64,000 bases of DNA from Candidatus Enterococcus huntleyi (GTDB lineage: Bacteria; Bacillota; Bacilli; Lactobacillales; Enterococcaceae), in NCBI RefSeq assembly GCF_009933175.1, contig NZ_MAEJ01000001.1:208238-272237 (forward strand), given 5' to 3'. The notes beneath the pieces are model-generated. The model was not told where the DNA came from. It ran no database searches and was given only the letters and a program-made list of their open reading frames with translations. Shown here piece by piece: positions 56,389 to 64,000 of the stretch. Position 1 is the stretch's first letter. Every line of letters starts with the position of its first letter. Made by a program: the position numbers and the translations under genes.

Positions 56389-56500
56389 GATTGGAATTTA
56401 TAAATCTTCAGAATCAATCAAAGGAAGGTAAGTGTCTAATCATCTAGTATCTACACACAAAATCGCCCAAACATTATACTATGTTAGGTTATTTGATATT

Positions 56501-56845
56501 TTAGTATCCTGCTACACACGGCTCTTGAACAGCCACAGTTGCTGGAATTGATTTATTTTGGCTCTTCTTTGGAATAACCTGGAAAATTTTCGGCACGCAT
56601 GCGCAGGACAATAGACAAGTTTTACTTCGTCCCTCCGCGTGATGATAGTAAGCGAATGGTTTTAAACTATGCTTGCCCTTCACAAATAACCAATAATATG
56701 TGGCCAATTTATGACTTTGAATAACTTGATAACTGGTCTCGTCTGCATGGAAGGCTTCTTCCTGGTTGAGGTAGTATTTTAAGCGTTCTACCATCTTTTT
56801 TGATTGATTCTGAAGCTGGATAAGGATGAGCTCATTTGTTTTCAC
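56501..56845 (-). pseudogene. IS66-family transposase fragment
   Basis: A 114-codon frame holds HADETSYQVIQSHKLATYYW and LFVKGKHSLKPFAYYHHAEG, the region around the first catalytic aspartate of IS66 transposases (usual form hADETxxqv). After RSK the sequence no longer fits the family. The full protein is about 500 residues, so this is a truncated, dead remnant. I see no intact terminal repeats nearby. Confidence 0.7.
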
Positions 56846-57070
56846 TAAAAAAAGTCTCTAATACACTTGATAAATCAACTATACTCGGGGGTGTTTGATT
56901 GTTATAGCTACTCTTTTATTAGATACTTGCAAAAAAGGATGGATTTTTTTAGAAATTCAAAAAAACATTCCCTGTTATTTATTTATAAGGTATAATAAAA
57001 TAACATGCTCAAAAAATAATTGGGCTGTTTAAAATAACTGAAATATGAAAAAAAGAAAGTAGGCTATCGA

Positions 57071-58306
57071 ATGAAAAAAATGGTTTTTACATCTTTAGCA
57101 GTCATTTCCTTGTTAGGACTTAGCGGCTGTGGAAAAGAAGAGGCAGCAACTACTAAAACTAGTACCAGTGAAACACAGACATCGGAGAGTAGCTCAAGAG
57201 AAACTGAGACTAAGAAGGAGTCTGCTACTGCAGGTACAGGAGATTGGGCAGAGGTTCAAACTAAGTTAAAAGAGACGACTGAAGCAAAAAATATGACGAC
57301 TATATTTGAACATAGTGAACCAATCGTCAATGAAAATAATCAGGTTAGCGTAACAATTAACGGCTACCAATACATAAAATTAGAGGATGTTTCTAGAGAT
57401 TTCAGAATCGTATTTGGCGATCAAGTTAAAGAAGCCGGTGTGCTACTTATCTCTGCGACATATGAAAATAATAGCGATAAAAGCGTGTATGTAGGACCAG
57501 GATTTTCGATGTCTGTTGTCGGCTATTCTTCATCAATTGGGTGGAATCCTGATTTATTAGAAGATAATTTATTAAGCCAAATGGTTGCTAGTAAAAATGA
57601 AGTGAAACCGGGTGAAACAATCTCGGGCTATGTCGCTTTATCAGTTAAACCAGAAGCTATGGCAAAAATTGAGGAATCTGGTGTTGGTGAATTAGAATTT
57701 GTTGGAATGTATAGTAAACCGGATAGTTTCAGCAAAGATGATGCCCTTGTTGAGCCAGGAAAAGAAACAATTACGTTATCTAAAGCTGGCGAAACTAGTC
57801 AACAAGCTGCCGCAGAATTTTACGGCGATAAAGTTACAGCAGATAACATGGGAACAAAAACTATGATTGAAGCAAAAGAAATCAACAAAACTGAAAAATT
57901 TGAGGATGTTAGTGTAACGGTAACTGGCTATCAAGTAGCAGATTTTGAACCCAATGAAGACCAAGCGTCAAGATTTTCTGATTTTGAAACAGGCGTAGTC
58001 CTAGTTACTGCAGAAGTTATCGTTAAAAATGATGGAACTGAAGCCTTAAACGTGGATGATACTTCAGCAACATTAGCTATTGGTAATTCAATCAAAATGA
58101 TGAGTGAAAACATGCTACAAGTCGATTCTGGTGCCGATAATGTTGGAAAAGGCCAAGAAGGAACGAAATATTTAGTCTTTACTTTAGATAAAGAGTCTTA
58201 TGATAAACTATATAAAGATCAAGGATTGGTTCTAGATGTGAACATTTTAAACACTGAATTTGAACGTATCACAAGCCTTAACGATTTAACATTTGAATTG
58301 AAATAA
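57071..58306 (+). CDS. Lipoprotein with two DUF5067/DUF5068-like domains
   Basis: This 411-residue lipoprotein has a signal peptide ending in the lipobox LSGC (lipidated Cys20) and a Ser/Thr/Glu-rich linker (about 22-60). Two related beta-rich domains follow (about 75-235 and 265-411), each starting with a VSVTI/VSVTV-NGYQ/TGYQ segment. They resemble the immunoglobulin-like DUF5067/DUF5068 family of Gram-positive surface proteins; function is unknown. AAAGAAAGTAGG is a weak ribosome binding site. It stands alone, with a strong terminator behind it. Confidence 0.85.
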   Translation: MKKMVFTSLAVISLLGLSGCGKEEAATTKTSTSETQTSESSSRETETKKESATAGTGDWAEVQTKLKETTEAKNMTTIFEHSEPIVNENNQVSVTINGYQYIKLEDVSRDFRIVFGDQVKEAGVLLISATYENNSDKSVYVGPGFSMSVVGYSSSIGWNPDLLEDNLLSQMVASKNEVKPGETISGYVALSVKPEAMAKIEESGVGELEFVGMYSKPDSFSKDDALVEPGKETITLSKAGETSQQAAAEFYGDKVTADNMGTKTMIEAKEINKTEKFEDVSVTVTGYQVADFEPNEDQASRFSDFETGVVLVTAEVIVKNDGTEALNVDDTSATLAIGNSIKMMSENMLQVDSGADNVGKGQEGTKYLVFTLDKESYDKLYKDQGLVLDVNILNTEFERITSLNDLTFELK

Positions 58307-58356
58307 AACGGTATTGCTGAAAATAGAAAATAGTTGTATTTTTGGCATATAAAATA

Positions 58357-58403
58357 AAAGAGCCCGTATAAAAGGAACAAATTCCTTTTTATACGGGCTC
58401 TTT
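58357..58403 (+). terminator. Terminator after the lipoprotein gene
   Basis: AAAGAGCCCGTATAAAAGGAA and its complement form a long, nearly perfect stem with a short loop. Confidence 0.9.
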
Positions 58404-58484
58404 GTGTGGACAGGTAACTAGATGACTAACAAAAATAACTGCTAAGGAGCAACTATCGAACAGCTGAGGCAAACTGATTGAATC

Positions 58485-58886
58485 CTATTCGTTATTTGAT
58501 TCATCGATTGTTTGCGTGTACTTATCTTTAAGAGAGAGTGCACCAAAAGTTAATGATATTCCGCCATAGACAAGGGTCATTGGTGAGGCGTAGATGCCAA
58601 AAATTAAAACTACCCAAGAAATGACAAAGGTATTGCCTGCCTGAATGAATAGATGGATAAATAAAGGAATGACGATTGCCGAAATAGGCAGAAGTGCGAG
58701 TATTCCATCAAATATTAGAACAGGTTTCAAGGCTTCTTTGCGAACCATGGCTAGATGAATCACTAATTTGATTACGAATATGGCAACAAAAACAAGTGGC
58801 GCCTTGAATAAAAAGCCTAACAATGCGAATAAAAATAAATCAAGCGTACTGAAAACGGTCGCGATTTTTGTATAATTATGTTTCAA
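58485..58886 (-). CDS. Small four-span membrane protein
   Basis: This 133-residue hydrophobic protein has about four membrane spans and an acidic, Asn-rich tail. I do not recognise the family. The start is TTG at 58886, five bases after GGAGGGG on the minus strand. A longer open frame to 59066 begins inside a palindrome and has no ribosome binding site, so I reject that extension. It follows the LacI-type regulator on the same strand, with a terminator-like palindrome between. Confidence 0.68.
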   Translation of the reverse strand: MKHNYTKIATVFSTLDLFLFALLGFLFKAPLVFVAIFVIKLVIHLAMVRKEALKPVLIFDGILALLPISAIVIPLFIHLFIQAGNTFVISWVVLIFGIYASPMTLVYGGISLTFGALSLKDKYTQTIDESNNE

Positions 58887-59053
58887 AGGAACCCCTCCAG
58901 ACTGGTTAGAGATAGCAGCTTCTACTAAAAAGATCTGTAAATAGATGCTTACTTGTAGTTTACCGAATTTTCGAAATGAACGCCAACTATTTTGAAAAAA
59001 TAAAGGTAGAATGGAGAAGTGGATGGGGAAGAAGCAAGCAAATTCAAATAAAT

Positions 59054-59083
59054 GGGCATATGACAAAATTTTGTCATATGCCC
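59054..59083 (-). terminator. Perfect 30-base palindrome between leftward genes
   Basis: GGGCATATGACAAAA is followed directly by its complement with no spacer. On the minus strand it lies 92 bases past the LacI-type gene and is followed by ATTTATTTG. It could be a terminator or a binding site. Confidence 0.5.
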
Positions 59084-59174
59084 GTTTATGGATATAAGTG
59101 AGAAATTAATAGACGCATCTACTGCTCGTAAGTCATTTAATAAAAAATTGTTGATTTTCGAATATCTCTAAGTA

Positions 59175-60170
59175 TTATGGTTGAAAGCTTTTTCGTATAA
59201 TAATCTCTGATCCTAATAAAACCGTCTTAGTAATCTGTCTAGGATAAACAATTTGATCAACCAGCATATCTATTGCAGTTTTAGCAATTTCTTCCACATC
59301 AATCCGAAAAGTAGTTAGTGGTGGGGAAACAAACTTAGATATCTCCGTATCGTTAACACTGATTATTTCTAAGCGATCTGGGATAGAAATATATCTTTCA
59401 TTAAATGCTTGAAGAGCACCAACAGCAATTGTATCTGAGGCAATGAAGAAAGCATCAGGTAAGTCATCACCTAACTGATTGATTAATTCTAAGGTTAATT
59501 CATACCCTTGATTGACGGTGAATTTTCCTTTAGAAAAAATATATTCTTCGTTTAATACCCCTTTTTTCTTTGCATACTGACGGAAGGCAATCTCACGACT
59601 ATCAGATTCGTCTTCATCTTCATCCGGATTATGAAAGGCGCCGCCGATAAAACCAATTTTTTTATAGCCTTTTTTTAGGAAGTAATCAATTGCTTGGCGA
59701 GTAATTCTATCTGTATCAGGCTTTACGGTATCAAATAAATCAGGCTCAGGGTTCAATTCTAATAAGACACCATTTGGACACTTCTCTTTAAGTGTTAACA
59801 GCTCCTTGCTCGTAAACGAACCCACACCCACAAATCCTGAAACTGAATCGGGTATTTGTATAGTGTCTTGTTCATGTTTAATCATTTCAATTTCCATATT
59901 ACTTAGTTGGGCATATTTTTCTAAAGATAGACGTAGTTGTTGGAAATAAACATCTTGTAATTCTTCTTGTTCAGTTAACCAAAATAATACGGCAATTTTT
60001 TCCAACGTTGTTTTAATTTTTGAACGATCATACCCCATTGAAAGTGCTGTATGTATGATTTTTTGTTTGGTTTCATTTGTTATAGAAAGTGAAGAGTCTC
60101 CTTTGAATAAACGAGAAACTGTTGCTTGTGAATAGCCGGAATTTTTTGCAATTTCTTTTAGAGTTACCAT
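59175..60170 (-). CDS. LacI/GalR-family sugar regulator
   Basis: This 331-residue regulator has an N-terminal LacI helix-turn-helix (LKEIAKNSGYSQATVSRLFK) and a periplasmic-binding-like sensor domain (about 60-331). The DNA-binding part and length resemble GanR/EbgR-type regulators of galactoside genes more than MalR. It is divergent from the ABC operon. Two inverted repeats of the TAAAT-N2-ATTTA type, one in each promoter, are likely its operators. AGGTGAAA precedes the ATG. Confidence 0.87.
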   Translation of the reverse strand: MVTLKEIAKNSGYSQATVSRLFKGDSSLSITNETKQKIIHTALSMGYDRSKIKTTLEKIAVLFWLTEQEELQDVYFQQLRLSLEKYAQLSNMEIEMIKHEQDTIQIPDSVSGFVGVGSFTSKELLTLKEKCPNGVLLELNPEPDLFDTVKPDTDRITRQAIDYFLKKGYKKIGFIGGAFHNPDEDEDESDSREIAFRQYAKKKGVLNEEYIFSKGKFTVNQGYELTLELINQLGDDLPDAFFIASDTIAVGALQAFNERYISIPDRLEIISVNDTEISKFVSPPLTTFRIDVEEIAKTAIDMLVDQIVYPRQITKTVLLGSEIIIRKSFQP

Positions 60171-60216
60171 ATATATTTCACCTCAAATACAGTATACACT
60201 TAATTTATAGTAAAAG

Positions 60217-60232
60217 TAAATAAATTTACTAA
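60217..60232. promoter_or_regulatory. Operator of the LacI-type regulator, own promoter
   Basis: AGTAAAT-AA-ATTTACT is a perfect inverted repeat 47 bases upstream of the regulator gene. Confidence 0.6.
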
Positions 60233-60355
60233 ATTATATTACTTTTTAAAGATATATAATTTATTGTAGTGGAGATCAGAAGTTCGAAGTTAGTGATGAA
60301 TTCTGCGTGTTCCGTCTATTATTCAGAGTTTTATTGCTTTTTTAGCACGTATGTT

Positions 60356-60371
60356 GGTAAATTTATTTACC
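60356..60371. promoter_or_regulatory. Operator upstream of the sugar ABC operon
   Basis: GGTAAAT-TT-ATTTACC has the same core as the site at 60217. Degenerate copies follow at about 60376 and 60410. Confidence 0.6.
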
Positions 60372-60436
60372 TTTAAAGTAAATTATGCAAATAAAATACT
60401 TTACAAATTAAGTAAAATAATTTATTATAGTTCTTG

Positions 60437-60452
60437 TAGATAGCGTTTTCAA
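60437..60452 (-). promoter_or_regulatory. cre site upstream of the sugar-binding protein gene
   Basis: On the minus strand TTGAAAACGCTATCTA fits the cre consensus with one mismatch. It lies 30 bases before the start codon, so CcpA bound here would block transcription. Confidence 0.6.
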
Positions 60453-60481
60453 AATCATTAAAATGAAAAGGTGGAAATAAA

Positions 60482-61744
60482 ATGAAGAAGATTACGATGT
60501 TTTTATTAGCTAGTTCAGTTGTGTTGGGTTTGGCAGCATGTGGTCCTAAAGGTGATTCAGCAAGTGACTCACCAGAGAAATCGAGTAATAAAGAATATGA
60601 TTTGCTCGTTTGGGAAGACCAATCAAAGTCTGCAGGGATTGAAGATGCGGTTAAAGCATTTGAAAAAGAAAATGATGTGAAAATTAAAGTCGTAGAAAAA
60701 GCATATGGTGGACAGATCGAAGACCTACGTTTAGATGGACCTGCCGGAACTGGTGCAGATGTCATTACGATTCCTGGAGACCAGATTGGTACTGCGGTAA
60801 CAGAGGGATTGATTAAAGAATTGGCTGTCGATGAGGATACGCAAAGCATGTATACAGAATCTGCTATGCAATCGCAAATTGTCGATGGAAAAGTTTATGG
60901 ATTACCAAAAGCTGTTGAAACACAAATTTTATACTATAACAAAGCATTGATTTCCGAAAATGAATTGCCAAAAACAGTCGATGAATGGCAGGCATATTCT
61001 AAAGAAGTAACAACAGATGATAGCTATGGATTATTAGCTCTTTGGGATCAAATCTATTATGCACAAGGCGTCCTAAGTGGATATGGCAGTTATGTATTTG
61101 GTCAAAATGATGACGGTAGCTATGATCCTAGTGATATTGGTCTTGCTAATAAAGGAGCAATCGAAGGAGCAGAGGTTATCAAAACATTTTATGATGAAGG
61201 ATTATTTCCATCTGGGTTAGTCGGGGAACAAGGAATTAACGTATTGGATTCTCTATTTACAGAAGGGAAAGCCGCAGCTGTCATTTCTGGACCATGGAAT
61301 GTCGCACCTTATAAAGATGCCGGAGTTGACTATGGAATCAAAGAATTACCAATGCTTGGCAATGGTGAACATATGGGTTCGTTTATCGGTGTGAAAAGCT
61401 ATAACGTCAGCAGCTATACTAAAAATGCTGAGTTAGCTGAAAAATTTGTCACCTTCATTTCAAATGAAGAAAATTCAAAAGTACGTTATGAAAAAACAGG
61501 GGAAGTACCTGCAGTTACGGCTTTAGCTGATGATCCTTCAGTGAAAGAAAGCGAAAGTGCTGTAGCAATTGCAGAACAATCCAAATATGCGGAGTTAACA
61601 CCTGGGATTACAGAAATGAACTCTGTCTGGAAACCAATTGATGCCGCTCTTCAAACAGTCGCGACAGGAAAGGCAGAACCAAAAGAGGCTTTGACTCAAG
61701 CGGTTGATCAAATCAAATCAGCTATTGCAGCAAATGGTAACTAA
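60482..61744 (+). CDS. Sugar ABC transporter substrate-binding lipoprotein (MdxE/GanS type)
   Basis: This 420-residue lipoprotein has the lipobox LAAC (Cys20) and a family 1 solute-binding domain. LRLDGPAGTGADVITIPGDQ and DGKVYGLPKAVETQILYYNK are typical of Gram-positive maltodextrin and galacto-oligosaccharide binding proteins. It catches the sugar outside the membrane for the two permeases downstream. AAGGTGG precedes the ATG. It is probably repressed by the divergent LacI-type protein and by CcpA. MdxE and GanS cannot be told apart by eye. Confidence 0.9.
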   Translation: MKKITMFLLASSVVLGLAACGPKGDSASDSPEKSSNKEYDLLVWEDQSKSAGIEDAVKAFEKENDVKIKVVEKAYGGQIEDLRLDGPAGTGADVITIPGDQIGTAVTEGLIKELAVDEDTQSMYTESAMQSQIVDGKVYGLPKAVETQILYYNKALISENELPKTVDEWQAYSKEVTTDDSYGLLALWDQIYYAQGVLSGYGSYVFGQNDDGSYDPSDIGLANKGAIEGAEVIKTFYDEGLFPSGLVGEQGINVLDSLFTEGKAAAVISGPWNVAPYKDAGVDYGIKELPMLGNGEHMGSFIGVKSYNVSSYTKNAELAEKFVTFISNEENSKVRYEKTGEVPAVTALADDPSVKESESAVAIAEQSKYAELTPGITEMNSVWKPIDAALQTVATGKAEPKEALTQAVDQIKSAIAANGN

Positions 61745-61793
61745 GCTGTAATCAATAGAAAAATAGAATAGGGACTTTAGCTAGGCAGAAGAT

Positions 61794-61820
61794 AGAGAGA
61801 AACAGCGATTGTTTCTCTCT
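61794..61820 (+). other. Intercistronic hairpin between binding protein and permease genes
   Basis: AGAGAGAAACA pairs perfectly with TGTTTCTCTCT around a five-base loop, with no T tract after it. Such hairpins often protect the upstream mRNA so that binding protein exceeds permease. Confidence 0.65.
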
Positions 61821-61892
61821 TAAACATAGAGTTTAACTAAAGGAACTTAGGTAAAGTTTTAGACGTACTCTAATGAAAAGGGAGATTGTTTT

Positions 61893-63173
61893 ATGAATGA
61901 CACAGTGAATCAAACAGGCTCTAGGGCTAAAAAAGCGGCACTTTTTTCAATCATTCCTGGATTTGGTCAGTTTTATAATAAGCAAAAGATAAAAGGTGGA
62001 TTATTCTTATTTTTCTTTGCTATGTATCTGATCGTTTTTAAAGATTTATTCAATATGGGTTTATGGGGAATTGCGACGCTAGGAACTGAAGTACCAAGAG
62101 ATAATTCAATATTTTTACTGGCAGAAGGACTTGTCGCTTTGATTGTCATTGCTTTCGGTGGCTTATTTTACTATTTAAATATTCGTGATGCTTATAAAAA
62201 CGGTGAATTAGTTGATCAAGGCTTGGAAGTAAATTCAATTAAGCAAAGTTATCAAGCTTTATTAAAAGAAGGCTATCCATATTTAATGAGTAGTCCAGCA
62301 TTTATTTTATTAGTTTTTTCAGTTATTTTTCCGATTTTATTCAGTATTGCTCTGGCATTTACAAACTACGATTTATATCATTCCGCACCGGCAAATTTAG
62401 CCGATTGGGTGGGGATAGAAACATTCAAAAAAATCTTTACGGTTGATATTTGGCGAGATACATTTTTCAACGTACTTGGTTGGACAGTTATTTGGACATT
62501 GGTTGCGTCTAGTCTACAAGTCGGAATTGGTGTCTTTTTGGCTGTAGTCGTTCATCAAAAAGACCTTCGCTTCAAAAAATTCTTCCGGACGATTCTTGTC
62601 TTACCGTGGGCAGTTCCAGGGTTTGTGACAATCTTAGTCTTTGCGGGAATGTTCAATGATAGCTTTGGTGCAATCAATAATACGATTTTGAATTTTCTTC
62701 ATATTTCACCGATTCCTTGGCTAACAGACGCCAACTGGACTCGCTTAGCATTGTTACTGATTCAAGGTTGGTTAGGTTTCCCGTATATTTTTATTGTCAC
62801 TACAGGAACTTTGCAATCTATTCCAGAAGATTTATATGAAGCGGCTACGATTGATGGTGCGTCGGCTATTCAGAAATTTAAAAAGATCACTTTGCCGTTA
62901 GTTCTTTATTCAATGGCACCAATTATCATCACGCAGTATACCTTCAACTTTAACAACTTTAACATCATTTACTTATTTAATTCTGGCGGTCCAGCAGTTC
63001 CAGGTTCGACAGCAGGCGGAACAGATATTCTGGTCTCTTGGATATATAAATTAACGATGCAGAATAGTCAGTATGCTTTAGCAGCAGCTTTAACGATTAT
63101 GTTATCGATTGTCGTTATAGGAATCGCCTTGTGGCAGTTTAGACGAACAAATTCTTTCAAGGAGGAAGTTTAA
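61893..63173 (+). CDS. Sugar ABC transporter permease (MalF/MdxF/GanP type)
   Basis: This is a 426-residue inner-membrane permease. An N-terminal region (AALFSIIPGFGQFYNKQKIK) precedes the first span, as in Gram-positive MdxF and GanP. About eight spans follow. The EAA loop that contacts the ATPase is YEAATIDGASAIQKFKKITL (about residue 315). AAAGGGAGA precedes the ATG. The partner permease starts one base after its stop. No ATPase gene is visible; many Gram-positive bacteria share a distant MsmX-type ATPase. Confidence 0.92.
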   Translation: MNDTVNQTGSRAKKAALFSIIPGFGQFYNKQKIKGGLFLFFFAMYLIVFKDLFNMGLWGIATLGTEVPRDNSIFLLAEGLVALIVIAFGGLFYYLNIRDAYKNGELVDQGLEVNSIKQSYQALLKEGYPYLMSSPAFILLVFSVIFPILFSIALAFTNYDLYHSAPANLADWVGIETFKKIFTVDIWRDTFFNVLGWTVIWTLVASSLQVGIGVFLAVVVHQKDLRFKKFFRTILVLPWAVPGFVTILVFAGMFNDSFGAINNTILNFLHISPIPWLTDANWTRLALLLIQGWLGFPYIFIVTTGTLQSIPEDLYEAATIDGASAIQKFKKITLPLVLYSMAPIIITQYTFNFNNFNIIYLFNSGGPAVPGSTAGGTDILVSWIYKLTMQNSQYALAAALTIMLSIVVIGIALWQFRRTNSFKEEV

Positions 63174-63174
63174 T

Positions 63175-64000
63175 ATGAAAAAAAATCATGCAGGTCTTAA
63201 AACGCAACGTCATATTAAATTAACTCTGACTTATCTTTTGTTGATCGTGATGGTTGTCGTGATTGTCTATCCTTTATTATGGACAATCGGAGCAAGTTTT
63301 AATCCCGGGAATAGTTTGGTTAGTACGAGTTTGATTCCTAAAAATCCGACGCTTTCTCATTATACAAGACTCTTTGCAAATGAAGGCACGTTGTTTTATG
63401 GGCAATGGTATCTGAACTCGTTGAAAATCAGCTTCTTCACCATGTTATTGTCATTAATTTTCGTTTCGATGACCGCTTATTCGTTCTCAAGATTCCGCTT
63501 CACTGGAAGAAAAAACGGCTTGATGTTGTTTCTTCTTTTGCAGATGATTCCACAATTCTCTGCTTTGATTGCGATTTTTGTGTTAGCACAAATGCTAGGC
63601 TTAATTAATAGTCATTGGTTGTTAATTTTGATCTACGTAGGTGGACAAATTCCGATGAATACTTACTTGTTAAAAGGGTATTTTGACTCAATTCCCTTGG
63701 ACTTAGATGAGAGCGCAAAAATAGATGGTGCTAGTAATTCACGAATTTTTTGGCAGATTCTAATCCCGTTATCTCGTCCAATGTTGGCAGTTGTTGCGAT
63801 GAATGGTTTTACAGGTCCATTAGGAGATTTTGCATTATCTTCAGTATTACTTAGAAATCCAGAATATTATACTTTACCAATTGGCTTATACAAATTAGTT
63901 ACAGATAAAATGGGCGCAAGCTATACAACGTTTGCAGCAGGGGCAATATTAATCAGTATTCCAATTGCACTAGTCTTTGTCTCATTACAAAAACATTTTG
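63175..64000 (+). CDS. Sugar ABC transporter permease (MalG/MdxG/GanQ type), 3' end beyond window
   Basis: The frame starts at ATG 63175, after AAGGAGGAAG, and remains open to the right edge; 275 codons are visible, nearly the full family length of about 280. The first span (LLIVMVVVIVYPLLWTIGAS) and the EAA loop LDESAKIDGASNSRIFWQIL identify a MalG-type permease. It pairs with the protein encoded just upstream. Confidence 0.92.
   Translation, partial: MKKNHAGLKTQRHIKLTLTYLLLIVMVVVIVYPLLWTIGASFNPGNSLVSTSLIPKNPTLSHYTRLFANEGTLFYGQWYLNSLKISFFTMLLSLIFVSMTAYSFSRFRFTGRKNGLMLFLLLQMIPQFSALIAIFVLAQMLGLINSHWLLILIYVGGQIPMNTYLLKGYFDSIPLDLDESAKIDGASNSRIFWQILIPLSRPMLAVVAMNGFTGPLGDFALSSVLLRNPEYYTLPIGLYKLVTDKMGASYTTFAAGAILISIPIALVFVSLQKHF

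Noticed and set aside
58887-59066. N-terminal extension of the small membrane protein gene
   Set aside because: The long frame starts inside a 30-base palindrome without a ribosome binding site, whereas TTG at 58886 has GGAGGGG at good spacing.

Overview
The window looks like a chromosomal segment of a low-GC Gram-positive bacterium of the order Lactobacillales, most likely Enterococcus or a close relative. This is an inference from AT-rich intergenic DNA, strong AGGAGG-type ribosome binding sites, the use of TTG and GTG starts, CcpA cre-like sites, LysM autolysin architecture and PTS/MFS/GPH sugar transporters. I saw no rRNA or tRNA genes, no CRISPR array and no prophage. The only mobile-element traces are an IS66 transposase fragment, a possible IS-end hairpin and a two-copy intergenic repeat.

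Bases 1-19757 hold a split allantoin-degradation region. On the left is an oxamate carbamoyltransferase set (FdrA/AllF, cut by the window edge; DUF1116/AllG; DUF2877/AllH) followed by a carbamate kinase. Next come a leftward PucR-type regulator and a rightward ureidoglycine-glyoxylate aminotransferase (PucG) with a match to the PucR box in front of it. After an unrelated insert come an NCS1 permease, allantoinase and an MFS transporter. Together they suggest allantoin uptake, ring opening, conversion to oxalurate, and phosphorolysis to oxamate plus carbamoyl phosphate, which yields ATP. Allantoate amidohydrolase is not in the window. The insert (9719-14685) encodes a two-span membrane protein with coiled coils, two cytosolic coiled-coil proteins with similar tails, and a secreted GH73-LysM2 peptidoglycan hydrolase. 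I regard it as the best candidate for an undescribed cell-envelope module.

Bases 19758-30600 begin with the second copy of the intergenic repeat and a decayed ABC-transporter ATPase. An AraC-regulated glycoside locus follows: GH2, GPH symporter, GH1 and a large GH106-like hydrolase. Bases 30800-39100 carry single genes: UPF0173 hydrolase, formate/nitrite transporter, methyltransferase, a drug-type MFS pump behind an attenuator-like hairpin, SstT and another MFS. Bases 39266-43739 are a beta-glucoside PTS locus (RpiR regulator, EIIBCA, 6-phospho-beta-glucosidase).

Bases 43918-56271 start with a leftward YjeM-like amino-acid permease and continue with a nitrite-respiration island: nreABC sensing genes, sirB and sirC, a small leftward HTH/membrane pair, nirBD, cobA, nirC, hemC and hemD. 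The tetrapyrrole genes make siroheme for NirB; hemA, hemL and hemB are not here. Bases 56500-64000 hold the IS66 remnant, a two-domain lipoprotein, a small membrane protein, a LacI-type regulator and the start of a maltodextrin or galacto-oligosaccharide ABC operon, whose second permease runs off the right edge.
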